A stretch of DNA of 64,000 nt from Reichenbachiella sp. 5M10 (GCF_002742335.1 NZ_MDGR01000007.1:3414501-3478500); one strand, 5' to 3'. Shown: positions 43,056 to 53,459, numbered from the stretch's first letter. Translations and numbers: made by a program. Notes: generated from the sequence alone by a model not told the origin.

Positions 43056-45062
43056 ATGAACTTTGCAAACGCGACATTCCTTTGGGGGCTATTGGCTCTG
43101 AGTATACCTATTATTGTTCATCTGTTCAATTTCAGAAAGGCCAAACTGATCCAGTTTTCCAATGTCAGATTTCTTGATCAAGTCAAGAAAAAATCCTCCA
43201 CGACGCGCCAACTGAAACATCTATTGATCCTTTTTTGCCGCATGGCTTTCCTTGCTTTCTTGGTCTTGGCATTTGCTCAACCATACATTCCAGGCCAAGA
43301 AGAAGGTCTCAAAGAAAACACCGTGATACTCTATGTTGACAATTCGGGGAGCATGAGCAACTTGACAAGCGAAAATACCGCTGCACTCAACGTCGCTATA
43401 GCTATGGCCCAGGACATCATCGCTCTCTACCCTCAAACCACGACATTCAAACTCCTAGACAACAACTTTGCTCCCTACAGTACACACTACAAATCAGCAG
43501 ACAAAACCCTCGACCTGCTCTCAGAACTCAGCTACTCCTCCGTCAGTCGTTCGGGTCAGGAGATCATGGACAAAATTGCCTCCCTCACCAATTCTAGCCA
43601 AAAAAATGAGATCTTCATCCTCAGTGACATGCAGCATAGTACCTTTGGACAAATAAAACTAATCCAAGACTCACTGAACCAGTACTATCTCGTACCACTA
43701 TCCATAGACCAAACCCACAACGTCCACGTCGACACAGCTTATCTACACGAACCCTTCATCCTGGCTCACAAGGACAACATACTCAGTGCAAAAATCCGAA
43801 ACAATGGAAACAACAACATAGAAGACCTCATCGTCAAGCTACAACTCAATGAGAAACAAGCTGCGAGTCTCGCTATCGATATAGCTCCTCACTCTACCAA
43901 AACAATTGATTTCGAACTGAGTAAGAACCTGCCCCCTCACAACCAGGGGAAAATCGAATTTCAAGATTTCCCCGTCACTTTTGACAATGAGTTCTTCCTC
44001 TCCTTTAACCTCGCTCCCAAAATCCATATCACTGAAATCAAAGAACAACAGACTCCTACTTACACACAACGTGTGTTTGAAGGCAATAGCTTATTTGAGT
44101 TCAATACTTATACTACCGGAAACATCTCCTACCAAAGCCTAGAAAATGCCGACCTACTCATCGTCTCTCAACTCCATGAGATCAACCATAGTTTGGTCTC
44201 ACAGATCTCACAACGCCTCGACGCGGGCAAATCTGTCCTCCTCATTCCTCACCAGAATACGGGGCTTGGTGGATTAGAAGAGGCCCTGAATATCCACTAC
44301 CTACTTCAGTCGGAAGTTTCAAAAATCGAACTGGCCAAGCCCGATGTGAACCATCCCTTTTTTGAAGGCATCTTTGAATCCCTAGACCAGAACACAAGAC
44401 TACCTCAAGCGAGCCCAGTCCTGCAATTGCAGACCTATCACCAACCCCTCCTGCAGCTCAAGACAGGTACCCCCTTCCTTGTCCAACTCACCCAGCTGGG
44501 CAAACTATACATCTACACTGCTCCAATGGCTGACACCTTCACGTCCTTTCACAAACACGCCTTTTTCGTCCCTGTGATGCAGCGAATCGCCGAATTGAGT
44601 GCGACCGGGGGCAACAAGCTCTACTACACTTCTGACAACCCGACGGTACAAGTATCTCTGGATACTCTAGACCCACGTGCCCTATACAAGCTGCGTCCAA
44701 TGGACATTGATCATCAGGAGCTGATCCCCTCACAACGCACGATACAAAACCAACTCGTAATGGATTTTCCACAATATCTCCTCTCCCCAGGCAACTACGC
44801 TCTCGGGACAGATACCGATGAGATGGGTTATATTGCTTTCAATCCCACTCCAAGCGAGTCCAATCTCGCCATCATGGAACCCGAAGAACTTGAAGTTCGG
44901 CTCTCGGGATTGAAACACCGCACTTCATTCGACCAAATCGAAAGCAAGAATTTCAGTAAAATACTGAAAGAAAAATACCACAGCATTGAGTTATGGAAAT
45001 ATGCCTTACTTTTGTCCTTGGCATTTTTAATAGCCGAATCCATGCTACTAAGATTTTTGTAA
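43056..45062 (+). CDS. BatA-domain/vWA-like membrane protein
   Basis: 668 residues. The N-terminus is the BatA signature (MNFANATFLWGLLALSIPIIVHLFNFRKAK), with membrane helices at about 5-23 and 58-76. A vWA-type domain follows (about 90-230) with an intact DNSGSMS metal-ion site. The large periplasmic region ends in a final helix (about 648-666). Related genes are core Bacteroidota membrane proteins of unknown function, often linked to cell envelope integrity. It is the first gene of a packed operon; the next ATG follows its stop directly. Confidence 0.88.
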   Translation: MNFANATFLWGLLALSIPIIVHLFNFRKAKLIQFSNVRFLDQVKKKSSTTRQLKHLLILFCRMAFLAFLVLAFAQPYIPGQEEGLKENTVILYVDNSGSMSNLTSENTAALNVAIAMAQDIIALYPQTTTFKLLDNNFAPYSTHYKSADKTLDLLSELSYSSVSRSGQEIMDKIASLTNSSQKNEIFILSDMQHSTFGQIKLIQDSLNQYYLVPLSIDQTHNVHVDTAYLHEPFILAHKDNILSAKIRNNGNNNIEDLIVKLQLNEKQAASLAIDIAPHSTKTIDFELSKNLPPHNQGKIEFQDFPVTFDNEFFLSFNLAPKIHITEIKEQQTPTYTQRVFEGNSLFEFNTYTTGNISYQSLENADLLIVSQLHEINHSLVSQISQRLDAGKSVLLIPHQNTGLGGLEEALNIHYLLQSEVSKIELAKPDVNHPFFEGIFESLDQNTRLPQASPVLQLQTYHQPLLQLKTGTPFLVQLTQLGKLYIYTAPMADTFTSFHKHAFFVPVMQRIAELSATGGNKLYYTSDNPTVQVSLDTLDPRALYKLRPMDIDHQELIPSQRTIQNQLVMDFPQYLLSPGNYALGTDTDEMGYIAFNPTPSESNLAIMEPEELEVRLSGLKHRTSFDQIESKNFSKILKEKYHSIELWKYALLLSLAFLIAESMLLRFL

Positions 45063-46325
45063 ATGAGCCTATTTATCAAGGAAGCCAAAGTCCTAGACCC
45101 CCAATCACCCCACCACAACAAAGTTGTCAATGTATTGATCAAAGACGGTATCATCGCTTCCATCGATAGCAAAGAACACCGAGCCGATACTGTCATAGAA
45201 GCCAAGGGACAGTATTTATCCCCAGGCTTATTTGACATGAAAGCCAACTTTTGTGACCCTGGGTTTGAGCACAAGGAAGACATCAGCAGTGGCTGCCGTT
45301 TGGCGGCCGAGTCGGGCTTTACTGGCATAGCTACTTTGCCCAACACTGCCCCCGTCATCCAAGCCAAAAGTCACGTCGAATACCTCAAATCTAAGAGTCG
45401 AGACATGCTCACAGATATCTATCCACTCGCCGCAGTGACGATAGATACATTAGGAGAGGACCTTACGGAAATGATCGACCTGCACGAAGCAGGTGCCATT
45501 GCGTTTACCGATGGCAAAGAGCCCATCTGGCACACTGACATCCTGCTCAAATCACTGATTTATTTGCAGAAGTTCGACGGACTACTCATCAACCTGCCCG
45601 AAGACAAGCTCCTCACTCGCTTTGGCACCATGAACGAAGGTATCGTCAGTACAGGTCTGGGACTCAAGGGCATGCCGTCCTTGGCCGAGCACCTCATGAT
45701 CAAACGTGACCTGGACATTCTAGAGTACAGTGGTGGTCGCCTTCATTTCTCCAACCTCTCATCCGCCGAAAGCGTCAAACTGGTCAAAAAAGCGAAGAAA
45801 AAGGGCCTCAATGTAACCTGTGATGTCAGTATCCACCACCTCCTACACACCGATGCAGACATTGCGGGCTATGATGCCAATTTCAAAATCAACCCTCCTT
45901 TGCGCGAAAGCAAGGACAAAAAGGCCCTTATCAAAGGCCTCAAAGAAGGAATCATCGATGTGATCGTCAGTGCACATACACCGCAAGATGAGGAAAGCAA
46001 AAAACTTGAATTTGACAGAGCAGACGATGGTATATTGGGACTACAAACCATGATTCCCGCCTTGCTATCCCTCAAGGATCTCGAACCTGACGAATGGATC
46101 GATAAACTGACGAACAACCCTAGAACCATACTAAAAATTGAGGGCGCTACAGTAGCCGAAAAGCAGAAAGCCAACTTGGTACTCTTTGATCCCAAGGCCA
46201 AATGGACCTATGATAGCAAAACGAATCGTTCCAAATCCGTCAACAGTCCGCTGTTCGGCACGGAGCTCACCGGCCGAGTCTGCGCTACCATCCACGGCAC
46301 CAAACAATACCTCTACTCCGCATGA
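45063..46325 (+). CDS. dihydroorotase-like protein, probably non-catalytic
   Basis: 420 residues with the amidohydrolase fold of type I dihydroorotase: SPGLFDMKANFCDPGFEHKED, GIATLPNTAPVIQ, SIHHLLHTD, FKINPPLRESKDKKAL and GILGLQTMIPALL. However, the metal-binding HxH that should follow the LIDxHxH-type strand is replaced by Lys-Ala-Asn (KAN), and the catalytic Asp of the later DHAPH-type motif is Ala (SAHTPQ). The protein is therefore probably not an active dihydroorotase but a pseudoenzyme like the PyrC' partners of aspartate transcarbamoylase. It overlaps the next gene by 4 bp. Confidence 0.8.
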   Translation: MSLFIKEAKVLDPQSPHHNKVVNVLIKDGIIASIDSKEHRADTVIEAKGQYLSPGLFDMKANFCDPGFEHKEDISSGCRLAAESGFTGIATLPNTAPVIQAKSHVEYLKSKSRDMLTDIYPLAAVTIDTLGEDLTEMIDLHEAGAIAFTDGKEPIWHTDILLKSLIYLQKFDGLLINLPEDKLLTRFGTMNEGIVSTGLGLKGMPSLAEHLMIKRDLDILEYSGGRLHFSNLSSAESVKLVKKAKKKGLNVTCDVSIHHLLHTDADIAGYDANFKINPPLRESKDKKALIKGLKEGIIDVIVSAHTPQDEESKKLEFDRADDGILGLQTMIPALLSLKDLEPDEWIDKLTNNPRTILKIEGATVAEKQKANLVLFDPKAKWTYDSKTNRSKSVNSPLFGTELTGRVCATIHGTKQYLYSA

Positions 46326-46843
46326 AAGATCTCTTCAAAATATCCCTGCGTTATGGACTGATCGGGTCCGCTCTATTGATCATCATGTTTTTGGTCTTTT
46401 ATTTTTCGGATGAAAACCCCTTGCAAGAGCTGCAGATGTTTGACCTATTTGTCATTCCTATCTTTATCTTCTTTGGGCTCAAAGAATTCAGGGATCGCTA
46501 CAACGGCACCTTCCTCAAGTATTGGGAAGGAATGACCGGCGGACTCATCCTCTATACCTCTATGGCACTAATCACCGCAGGGTTTGTTTATACATTTGTA
46601 GAGCTGATCGATCCTAGCCTCGTCCCGGACTATGTCTCCAGTAGATTGGAAATCCTCGAAGAAACGCGTACCAAAATCGTCGAAGAGATGGGCGCCGACT
46701 CCTACATCCAATCCTACCAAAAAGTAAAAGACACTACCCAAACCGACATTCTATTGGACGGCTTCCTCAAAAAAATCATCATTGGATTTTTGATTACAAG
46801 CGTGGTGTCGGTAGTATTGAAAAGAAAAGCTCCCAAGGCCTGA
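46322..46843 (+). CDS. DUF4199 membrane protein
   Basis: 173 residues with membrane helices at about 10-30, 40-55, 75-97 and 148-166. The pattern FIFFGLKEFRDRYNGTFLKYWEGMTGGLILYTSMALI is typical of DUF4199, a Bacteroidota-specific family of unknown function. The start overlaps the dihydroorotase-like stop by 4 bp (ATGA), so translation is coupled. A second member follows 35 bp later. Confidence 0.85.
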   Translation: MKDLFKISLRYGLIGSALLIIMFLVFYFSDENPLQELQMFDLFVIPIFIFFGLKEFRDRYNGTFLKYWEGMTGGLILYTSMALITAGFVYTFVELIDPSLVPDYVSSRLEILEETRTKIVEEMGADSYIQSYQKVKDTTQTDILLDGFLKKIIIGFLITSVVSVVLKRKAPKA

Positions 46844-46878
46844 CCTAAGAAATATCGTGCATTAAACAATATCAGAAA

Positions 46879-47424
46879 TTGAATTACGACTTAAATAAAA
46901 AAGGCCTACTACACGGCGCGATGATTGGTGGCGTAGGAATCGCCATCTCGCTATTCGCCTATCTCATCAGCAACAATGCCTATTTCACTTGGCGCAGCAT
47001 CGCCCTGATATCTATTTCCTTTGGATTACTCATCTACCTTGGGAGAAAAGAGCGCCGAGAAAGCCACGACGGATTCCTCACCTATATGGAAGCCTATTGG
47101 TATGCAGCTATAGCCTTATTCATCATGATGTATCTCAACGAGATCTTTTATATCTTCGTTTTCAATGTCCTCAACCCAGGACTTCAAGAGGTGTTTTTAC
47201 AGCAGAGTATCGAGTCTACAGAGCAGATGTATTTGCTCTTCGAGAAAGACCAAAGTGTCATTGACGACTCACTCAAAGAAATTGAAATCCAGCTACGCAA
47301 CAGCTTCAAGCCGTTTTCGTTGATTGCAAATAGTTGGCAAATCTTGATGCAAGCCATGTCCGTGGCACTAATCGCCGCACTTTTTCTCAAAAAGTCAAAA
47401 CCGCTATTCGAAGAAGAAGCATGA
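46879..47424 (+). CDS. DUF4199 membrane protein (second copy)
   Basis: 181 residues, starting at TTG 46879; no better ATG was found for the complete first helix (LLHGAMIGGVGIAISLFAYLIS). The same FGLLIYLGRKERRESHDGFLTYMEAYWYAAIALFIMMYLNEIFY pattern as in the preceding gene marks DUF4199, with helices near 12-30, 38-56, 70-92 and 152-170. The two copies are paralogues. Its stop overlaps the glycosyltransferase ATG by 4 bp. Confidence 0.82.
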   Translation: MNYDLNKKGLLHGAMIGGVGIAISLFAYLISNNAYFTWRSIALISISFGLLIYLGRKERRESHDGFLTYMEAYWYAAIALFIMMYLNEIFYIFVFNVLNPGLQEVFLQQSIESTEQMYLLFEKDQSVIDDSLKEIEIQLRNSFKPFSLIANSWQILMQAMSVALIAALFLKKSKPLFEEEA

Positions 47425-48392
47425 GTCTAAACCCAAACATCACAGTCATCGTCCCTCTACTCAACGAAGACGAGTCACTACCCGAACTCAGTGCATGGAT
47501 CGAGCGTGTCATGGACGAACACAATTTAAGCTACGAGATCCTCTTCATTGACGATGGCAGCACAGATTCCTCATGGCGAGTGATTCAAGACCTCAAAGCC
47601 AAAAACAATCACATCAAAGGCCTCCGGTTCAACAGAAACTATGGTAAGTCTGCCGCACTCAACGTAGGTTTCAAACAAGCTGTGGGCGATGTAGTCATCA
47701 CCATGGATGCCGACCTACAGGATAGCCCAGACGAGATTCCCGAACTCTTCCGCATGGTCACCGAAGAAAACTACGACCTGGTCTCAGGTTGGAAAAAGAA
47801 GCGGTTCGATCCTCTAATGAAGACCATCCCTTCAAAATTATTCAACGGAGTAGCACGAATATTTTCTGGAGTACAGCTACACGACTTCAACTGTGGCCTC
47901 AAAGCCTACAAAAAAGTAGTCGTCAAGTCAATCGAAGTGTACGGTGAAATGCACCGCTACATTCCCTTCATTGCCAAAGGGCAAGGGTTTCATCGCATAG
48001 GTGAAAAAATAGTACAACATCAAGCTAGAAAATACGGAACAACAAAGTTTGGCCTGGAGCGATTCATTTTTGGCTTTTTGGATCTACTATCCATATCCTT
48101 CGTCTCCAAATTCAGAAAAAGTCCCATGCACTTCTTTGGTTCACTGGGGACATTGTCGTTCTTTTTTGGGTCAATTATCACTGTATGGGTGATCGCACGA
48201 AAACTTTACGAGATACACTTTGAGTTGCCCGCAAGAGACATCGTCGCTCAACCTCTGTTTTTCTTGGCACTTGTAGCCATCATCATTGGGGTACAACTGT
48301 TCTTGACGGGGTTCATCGGAGAAATGATGATACAGGTCTCCCCCAAAAAAGACGACTATCTGATCAGTGACAAACTGGGAATAGATGACTAA
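47421..48392 (+). CDS. GT2 family glycosyltransferase with membrane anchor
   Basis: The longer frame from 47334 lies inside the DUF4199 gene; ATG 47421 (MSLNPNITVIVPLLNEDES) overlaps its stop by 4 bp and is preferred (323 residues). A GT-A fold with FIDDGSTDSSW, the DxD-type metal site MDADLQD and SGWKKKRFDP is followed by two C-terminal membrane helices (about 232-255 and 270-295). This layout is that of GtrB/DPM1-type transferases that move a sugar to polyprenyl phosphate. The lipid acceptor is inferred. It ends the packed operon that begins with the BatA gene. Confidence 0.9.
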   Translation: MSLNPNITVIVPLLNEDESLPELSAWIERVMDEHNLSYEILFIDDGSTDSSWRVIQDLKAKNNHIKGLRFNRNYGKSAALNVGFKQAVGDVVITMDADLQDSPDEIPELFRMVTEENYDLVSGWKKKRFDPLMKTIPSKLFNGVARIFSGVQLHDFNCGLKAYKKVVVKSIEVYGEMHRYIPFIAKGQGFHRIGEKIVQHQARKYGTTKFGLERFIFGFLDLLSISFVSKFRKSPMHFFGSLGTLSFFFGSIITVWVIARKLYEIHFELPARDIVAQPLFFLALVAIIIGVQLFLTGFIGEMMIQVSPKKDDYLISDKLGIDD

Positions 48393-48490
48393 CTAGTGGC
48401 TATCTCAAGGTTCCAAACGGGTAGTGCGTGGATGTTGACAAACACATCTATGACTCTCCGATGTGATTCTTCAATCCCGATATTGGCAGC

Positions 48491-49258
48491 TTATTTCTTT
48501 TTGCATAGATAAATGATCTCGTCGACAGGTAGTGCATAGCGCTGCTGTACTTCGCTACTCAGCGTCATCACATAGTCATCTTCCACTACGTCAAACCCTG
48601 CAGCACGCAGACGTTCGGGATAGTCTTTGCCGTACAGCCTTACATGATCGTCCTGTCCAAAAATTCGCTCCCTTTCTTTTGGGTCCGTAATGGAATCGTC
48701 TTCATATGTCTCGTCTGCCTGTGGCTCAAAAATAGGGATTTGAATGATCGCCCAAGCCCCTGGCTTGAGCACCCGGTGAATCTGCCGCATTGATTGGATA
48801 TCATCATCTACATGCTCCATCACATGATTGCAAAACGCCACATCGAATCGATCATCCTCGAAGGGCATCTGATGTATATCCATCTTCACTTTAGCCAAGG
48901 GGGACTCTAGATCAGCTGTAATGTACCGGTTCCCATGTATGGATTCAAACCGTTTGATGAAGCAAATTTCTGGTGCGATGTGTAATATTTCTTTGTCCCT
49001 GACGAAAAAATCCGTCTTCTCTCTCAAATACAACCACATCAAACGATGTCTTTCAAGCGCCAAGCAATTGGGACACAAGGCATTGGCACGTGCAACCCGG
49101 CCATACGGCACGAATTTAGCAAAATGTGCCTCACATACAGGGCATTCCACGGTGTTGCCTTTGTAGAATAGAGCTACGACCTTGAGTGCAAAATGACTAA
49201 AAAGTTGGAGATACTTTCTTGGGACTTTCTTTAGGACAAAACTAATGAGCTGCTTCAC
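48491..49258 (-). CDS. class I SAM-dependent methyltransferase with N-terminal zinc finger
   Basis: 255 residues. The N-terminal segment (about 38-75) has two CxxC pairs (CPVC, CPNC) typical of a zinc ribbon. The C-terminal methyltransferase domain (about 80-250) shows ITADLESPLAKVKMDIHQMPFEDDRFDVAFCNHVMEHV and VLKPGAWAIIQIPIF. Motif I is not a perfect GxGxG, but the pattern is normal for the class. Members are often found in surface-polysaccharide regions. The substrate is unknown. Confidence 0.88.
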   Translation of the reverse strand: MKQLISFVLKKVPRKYLQLFSHFALKVVALFYKGNTVECPVCEAHFAKFVPYGRVARANALCPNCLALERHRLMWLYLREKTDFFVRDKEILHIAPEICFIKRFESIHGNRYITADLESPLAKVKMDIHQMPFEDDRFDVAFCNHVMEHVDDDIQSMRQIHRVLKPGAWAIIQIPIFEPQADETYEDDSITDPKERERIFGQDDHVRLYGKDYPERLRAAGFDVVEDDYVMTLSSEVQQRYALPVDEIIYLCKKK

Positions 49259-49309
49259 AGATAACCGATTTAGGCTGCAAATATAGGAATAGCCTATCAG
49301 CGAAAAAGT

Positions 49310-49930
49310 TTAGTGACTATTTTCTATCAATTCCTCCACATCTCGATTGAGACTGTCATAATCAAATTGATACTGGGTATCAGACAGCTGTATCTTGGCA
49401 AGTATTACCTTGATCTCCTCGATCACCTCTTTTTCTCGCGCCTTATCTCGCTCATCGGTAGCAAACTTAAGCGAGCTTACCATTTCATTGAAGGTAGCAT
49501 TCATGAACCGAATCGCTTTGTACTTTTCTCCTTTGTCAAGGTTCTTTTCAGAAATAATCAAATTGGCATATGCAATCGAATTGAGCGCTTTGAAAAAAGC
49601 ATGGTTCAGATCATCCAATAAAATCGTGTCATTACGAATTTCAGACTCAACCAAAGCCAAATCCTCTATCGCCTGCTCTATATAACTCGTCGCTGTACTG
49701 TCCGCGTTTTGCTCAATACGACGCATATCTAGAATAGCTTCATCGAGTTCGTTGAGACTTTTGTCAAACATCTTGCTGAGAATGGCCTGACGAGCATTCG
49801 TCAAGTGACGCACCGGCTCCATCGCCTGTTCTATGGTCAGATCCGTCTTATGATTTTTGTCGTAGAGATACAACACAGCAAATGACAACAACAGAAAGAT
49901 GAGTGCAGCAAAAAAAGGTCTATTGGACAT
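49310..49930 (-). CDS. single-pass coiled-coil protein of unknown function
   Basis: 206 residues with one N-terminal membrane helix (about 6-23) and an otherwise helical, highly charged body (heptad-like runs at about 45-90 and 140-200; MDAL-like repeats KSLNELDEAILDMRRIEQ). It may be a periplasmic or cytoplasmic tether. No enzyme motif was seen. It stands alone, divergent from the pyrophosphatase gene. Confidence 0.55.
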   Translation of the reverse strand: MSNRPFFAALIFLLLSFAVLYLYDKNHKTDLTIEQAMEPVRHLTNARQAILSKMFDKSLNELDEAILDMRRIEQNADSTATSYIEQAIEDLALVESEIRNDTILLDDLNHAFFKALNSIAYANLIISEKNLDKGEKYKAIRFMNATFNEMVSSLKFATDERDKAREKEVIEEIKVILAKIQLSDTQYQFDYDSLNRDVEELIENSH

Positions 49931-50123
49931 GTTCGAACGATTGAATGGTAATAAAATAGCCGATCTATAAATCGAACCCTAAAATACACAAAAATCCAGA
50001 GCTCACATCCACCTTGGGATTATATTCGATATAGACAAGCAAGACATAAACCTCTCCCTATCAATACATGATTTGCTCCTATCGCCGTTTTTTTGCCCAA
50101 TTTTTATTTATAGGCTGATCGTA

Positions 50124-50131
50124 TATATTTG
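50124..50131 (+). promoter_or_regulatory. -7 box of the pyrophosphatase gene
   Basis: TATATTTG at 50124-50131 is a perfect TAnnTTTG box, placing the transcript start near 50137 and a leader of about 73 nt. The nearest TTTG upstream (50092-50095) is 28 nt away, longer than the usual spacer. Confidence 0.45.
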
Positions 50132-50209
50132 TTAGCCTCGCAAAAGTGAATCCATTCATTTTTCGAGGTGTGCAATCAATTTTTTTTTTAAAACAATCTA
50201 GGAGAAGAG

Positions 50210-52672
50210 ATGAGTAACATGATTTATGTGCCAATAGGATTGGCCATTCTGGGACTTGTATTCATGATGATTAAAAGATCATGGGTCAAAAAGCAAAGTG
50301 CCGGCAATGAAAAGATGAAAGAGATATCCAAAAACATCAAGGAAGGAGCCTTGGCGTTTTTGGCGGCAGAGTACCGACTACTCGCTGTATTTGTAGTGGT
50401 CGCAGCGATCGCCCTATTTGGTATATCCACGATGGTGGACACGACCAGTTGGATGATCGTACCTGCGTTTGTGGTGGGAGCTATTTTTTCCGCCATAGCG
50501 GGAAACATAGGCATGCGTATCGCTACGGAAGCCAATGCTCGGACGACCGAAGCAGCCCGTACGAGTCTACCCCACGCTCTCCAAGTCTCCTTCGGTGGGG
50601 GCACCGTCATGGGACTGGGAGTCGCTGGTCTAGCCGTGCTAGGTTTGAGTTTATTTTTCTTACTGTTCGTCAGTCTGTTTATGGGAGACAGTACAGACTT
50701 CTATACGGACATGACCATGGTCTTAGAAGCTCTCGCAGGCTTCTCTCTTGGCGCAGAATCTATAGCACTATTTGCGCGTGTCGGGGGAGGCATCTACACC
50801 AAAGCCGCCGACGTGGGTGCAGACCTGGTTGGCAAGGTAGAAGCTGGCATCCCTGAGGACGACCCGCGCAACCCCGCCACTATCGCTGACAATGTAGGAG
50901 ACAATGTAGGAGATGTCGCGGGCATGGGAGCTGATCTATTTGGGTCCTACGTCGCGACTGTACTCGCATCTATGGTACTGGGCAACTATATCATTCGAGA
51001 CATGGCCGAATCTGGTGTAGTACTCGACACCTTCGACGGTATGGGAGCTATACTGCTACCCATTATGATCGCAGGAGTAGGGATCGTCTCGTCTATTATT
51101 GGTACTTTTTTGATCAAAATCAAAGACAACTCTGCCAAAGAGAGTGAAGTACAAAAAGCACTCAATGTCGGCAATATCACCTCTCTACTACTCACAGCAG
51201 TAGCCGGTTGGTTTCTCATCGACTGGATGCTGCCAGAAACCATCTTTGGCATGAAATTCTTTGGAGAAGGAGTCAAAGACATTTCAAGTACTCGGGTATT
51301 TTACGCCACATTGGTGGGACTCAGTGTGGGGTATCTCATCTCGTCGTTTACCGAATACTATACTGCGCTTGGGAAAAAACCAGTCATGGATATCGTGACC
51401 AACTCCTCGACAGGAGCAGCAACCAACATCATAGCTGGTTTAGCGACTGGTATGATCTCCACGTTTTCGTCAGTGATCCTGTTTGCCGTGGCGATATGGG
51501 GCTCGTACGAACTGGCAGGGTTCTATGGTGTGGCAATCGCTGCATCAGCGATGATGGCCACTACAGCCATGCAACTTGCAATCGATGCATTCGGTCCTAT
51601 CGCTGACAATGCGGGTGGGGTAGCTGAGATGAGCGAACTCCCCAAAGAAGTCCGAGAAAGAACGGATATCCTCGATTCAGTAGGCAACACCACAGCAGCT
51701 GTAGGCAAAGGCTTTGCCATCGCTTCAGCTGCACTGACTGCTTTGGCTCTGTTTGCAGCCTATGTGACATTCACGGGGATCGATGGTATCAACATCTTCA
51801 AAGCCGATGTGCTGGCAGCACTGTTTATTGGCGGCATGATCCCGGTGGTATTTTCTGCCCTCGCTATGAAATCCGTCGGTAAAGCAGCCATGGAGATGGT
51901 GATGGAAGTCCGTAGGCAATTCAAAGAAATCCCCGGCATCCTCGAAGGTACCGGCAAACCTGACTATGCGCGGTGTGTGGAGATCTCTACGCAAGCCGCT
52001 TTGAAAGAAATGATGCTCCCTGGTGCATTGACAATCATCACTCCAATCATCATCGGTTTCGTCATGGGACCTGAGGCATTGGGTGCTTACATGGCAGGAG
52101 TAGCCGTATCAGGGGTGATGTGGGCCATCTTCCAAAACAACGCAGGTGGTGCTTGGGACAATGCCAAGAAATCGTTCGAAGCGGGAGTCATGATCAATGG
52201 AGAGATGACTTACAAAGGCTCTGACGCACACAAGGCTGCGGTGACCGGCGATACTGTCGGAGATCCATTCAAGGACACTTCTGGGCCATCAATGAACATC
52301 CTGATCAAACTAACCTGTCTCGTCGGACTAGTAATCGCTCCTATCTTGGGAGAAACATTCGGAACAAACAGCCATACCCATGGTGGGTCGCACCCGACCG
52401 AAATGATGTGCAAACACGTAGGACCTTGTACGGCTCAGTGCCACACCCGCCCAAATGAGACTACCAAAACTTGTAAAGCTGGGTGTAAAAAAGCATGTTG
52501 TGCCAAAAAATCAAACAAACAGGTCAAAATCATGATGAGTACAGAAGGGGAGCAAAGCACAGCTATCGTCGAACAAACATCAACGGTAGCAGGCCAAACA
52601 ACAGTTGAGGTAGATACCCTGAGGGGTACAAAAGCTGAAATACAAACACAAATCGATGCATTAGACAAATAG
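50210..52672 (+). CDS. hppA: ion-translocating membrane pyrophosphatase with Cys-rich tail
   Basis: 820 residues with about 16 membrane helices. The pyrophosphate-binding motifs are all seen: [55 protein letters not shown] and [14 protein letters not shown]. The enzyme cleaves PPi and pumps Na+ or H+. The [11 protein letters not shown] region has Ala where K+-independent pumps have Lys, which suggests K+ dependence. After the last helix (near 715) there is an unusual tail of about 105 residues: a His/Cys segment with seven Cys (CKHVGPC, AQCH, TCKAGC, ACC), then a Thr/Val-rich part. The family usually ends soon after the last helix. Confidence 0.96.
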   Translation: MSNMIYVPIGLAILGLVFMMIKRSWVKKQSAGNEKMKEISKNIKEGALAFLAAEYRLLAVFVVVAAIALFGISTMVDTTSWMIVPAFVVGAIFSAIAGNIGMRIATEANARTTEAARTSLPHALQVSFGGGTVMGLGVAGLAVLGLSLFFLLFVSLFMGDSTDFYTDMTMVLEALAGFSLGAESIALFARVGGGIYTKAADVGADLVGKVEAGIPEDDPRNPATIADNVGDNVGDVAGMGADLFGSYVATVLASMVLGNYIIRDMAESGVVLDTFDGMGAILLPIMIAGVGIVSSIIGTFLIKIKDNSAKESEVQKALNVGNITSLLLTAVAGWFLIDWMLPETIFGMKFFGEGVKDISSTRVFYATLVGLSVGYLISSFTEYYTALGKKPVMDIVTNSSTGAATNIIAGLATGMISTFSSVILFAVAIWGSYELAGFYGVAIAASAMMATTAMQLAIDAFGPIADNAGGVAEMSELPKEVRERTDILDSVGNTTAAVGKGFAIASAALTALALFAAYVTFTGIDGINIFKADVLAALFIGGMIPVVFSALAMKSVGKAAMEMVMEVRRQFKEIPGILEGTGKPDYARCVEISTQAALKEMMLPGALTIITPIIIGFVMGPEALGAYMAGVAVSGVMWAIFQNNAGGAWDNAKKSFEAGVMINGEMTYKGSDAHKAAVTGDTVGDPFKDTSGPSMNILIKLTCLVGLVIAPILGETFGTNSHTHGGSHPTEMMCKHVGPCTAQCHTRPNETTKTCKAGCKKACCAKKSNKQVKIMMSTEGEQSTAIVEQTSTVAGQTTVEVDTLRGTKAEIQTQIDALDK

Positions 52673-52686
52673 TCTGCTTCGCTTCA

Positions 52687-52731
52687 AAACAAAAGACCCC
52701 ATCCATATCCATTTTGGGTGGGGTTTTGTTT
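52687..52731. terminator. bidirectional terminator
   Basis: Arms AAACAAAA...CCCCATCC (52687-52704) and GGGTGGGGTTTTGTTT (52716-52731) pair with a two-base bulge and one G-T pair; a T-rich end follows on the plus strand and A/T-rich flanks on the other. It separates the converging pyrophosphatase and trmN6 genes. Confidence 0.8.
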
Positions 52732-52748
52732 TCATGAGCTAATGCAGC

Positions 52749-53459
52749 TTAGTACTTCAAATAGTACTCACGAAGTAGCTTGACGAATTCAGGCGTATGT
52801 TCTTGACCATTTCTAATGCACAACTCCTCTGTGTCAATTGATGTTTTTTCACGTGACACTTGCAGAACCATTCTAAAAATGGCCTTGTCGGGTTGGTTTC
52901 GTATCACGAGCGCAGTACAAGCATACAGTCCAACTTTTGCAAGGCATTGCACAAACTCTTCTGCTTCGGCTTCTGGATAGAGCACATAGGCTAACCCTTC
53001 GTTGCTGAGTAAAGCCAATAGCTTCTTGGCAAAACGTGGTTTGCTAAAATCTCCGGTATCATGTTTGGCCAAGTTGTTCTTACTCTTCTGAGACTTGAGA
53101 CTTGAGGTGAAAAATGGAGGATTCGATATGATGAGGTCATAGCAATCTGTATTCTCCCATTCCAAGACATTGCAATGGACCAAATGCAACCGATCAGCCC
53201 AGAGCGATGCTTCAAAATTTTGCCGCGCCTGTTGGGCCGCCTCTCCATCCATCTCTACTGCATCTATGGACACATCTGATCGCTGTGCAAGCATCAACGA
53301 GAGCAAGCCTGTACCTGTACCGATATCTAAGACCCGTCTGGATACAGCGGCGACAGGAACCCATGCCCCAAACAGGCAAGCCTCCGTACTAACCTTCATA
53401 GCACATCGCTCCTGATGAACTGTAAACTGTTTGAACTGGAAATAGGTGTTGGCGGCCAT
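52749..53459 (-). CDS. trmN6: tRNA1(Val) A37 N6-methyltransferase
   Basis: 236 residues. It matches TrmN6/YfiC: FQFKQFTVHQERCAMKVSTEACLFGAW at the start, SAM motif I LDIGTGTGLLSLMLAQ, and the N6-adenine target motif NPPFF (about 112-116). The enzyme methylates N6 of A37 in tRNA-Val. It is downstream of the Gly-rich T9SS gene at 53500 with about 40 bp between them. Confidence 0.93.
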   Translation of the reverse strand: MAANTYFQFKQFTVHQERCAMKVSTEACLFGAWVPVAAVSRRVLDIGTGTGLLSLMLAQRSDVSIDAVEMDGEAAQQARQNFEASLWADRLHLVHCNVLEWENTDCYDLIISNPPFFTSSLKSQKSKNNLAKHDTGDFSKPRFAKKLLALLSNEGLAYVLYPEAEAEEFVQCLAKVGLYACTALVIRNQPDKAIFRMVLQVSREKTSIDTEELCIRNGQEHTPEFVKLLREYYLKY

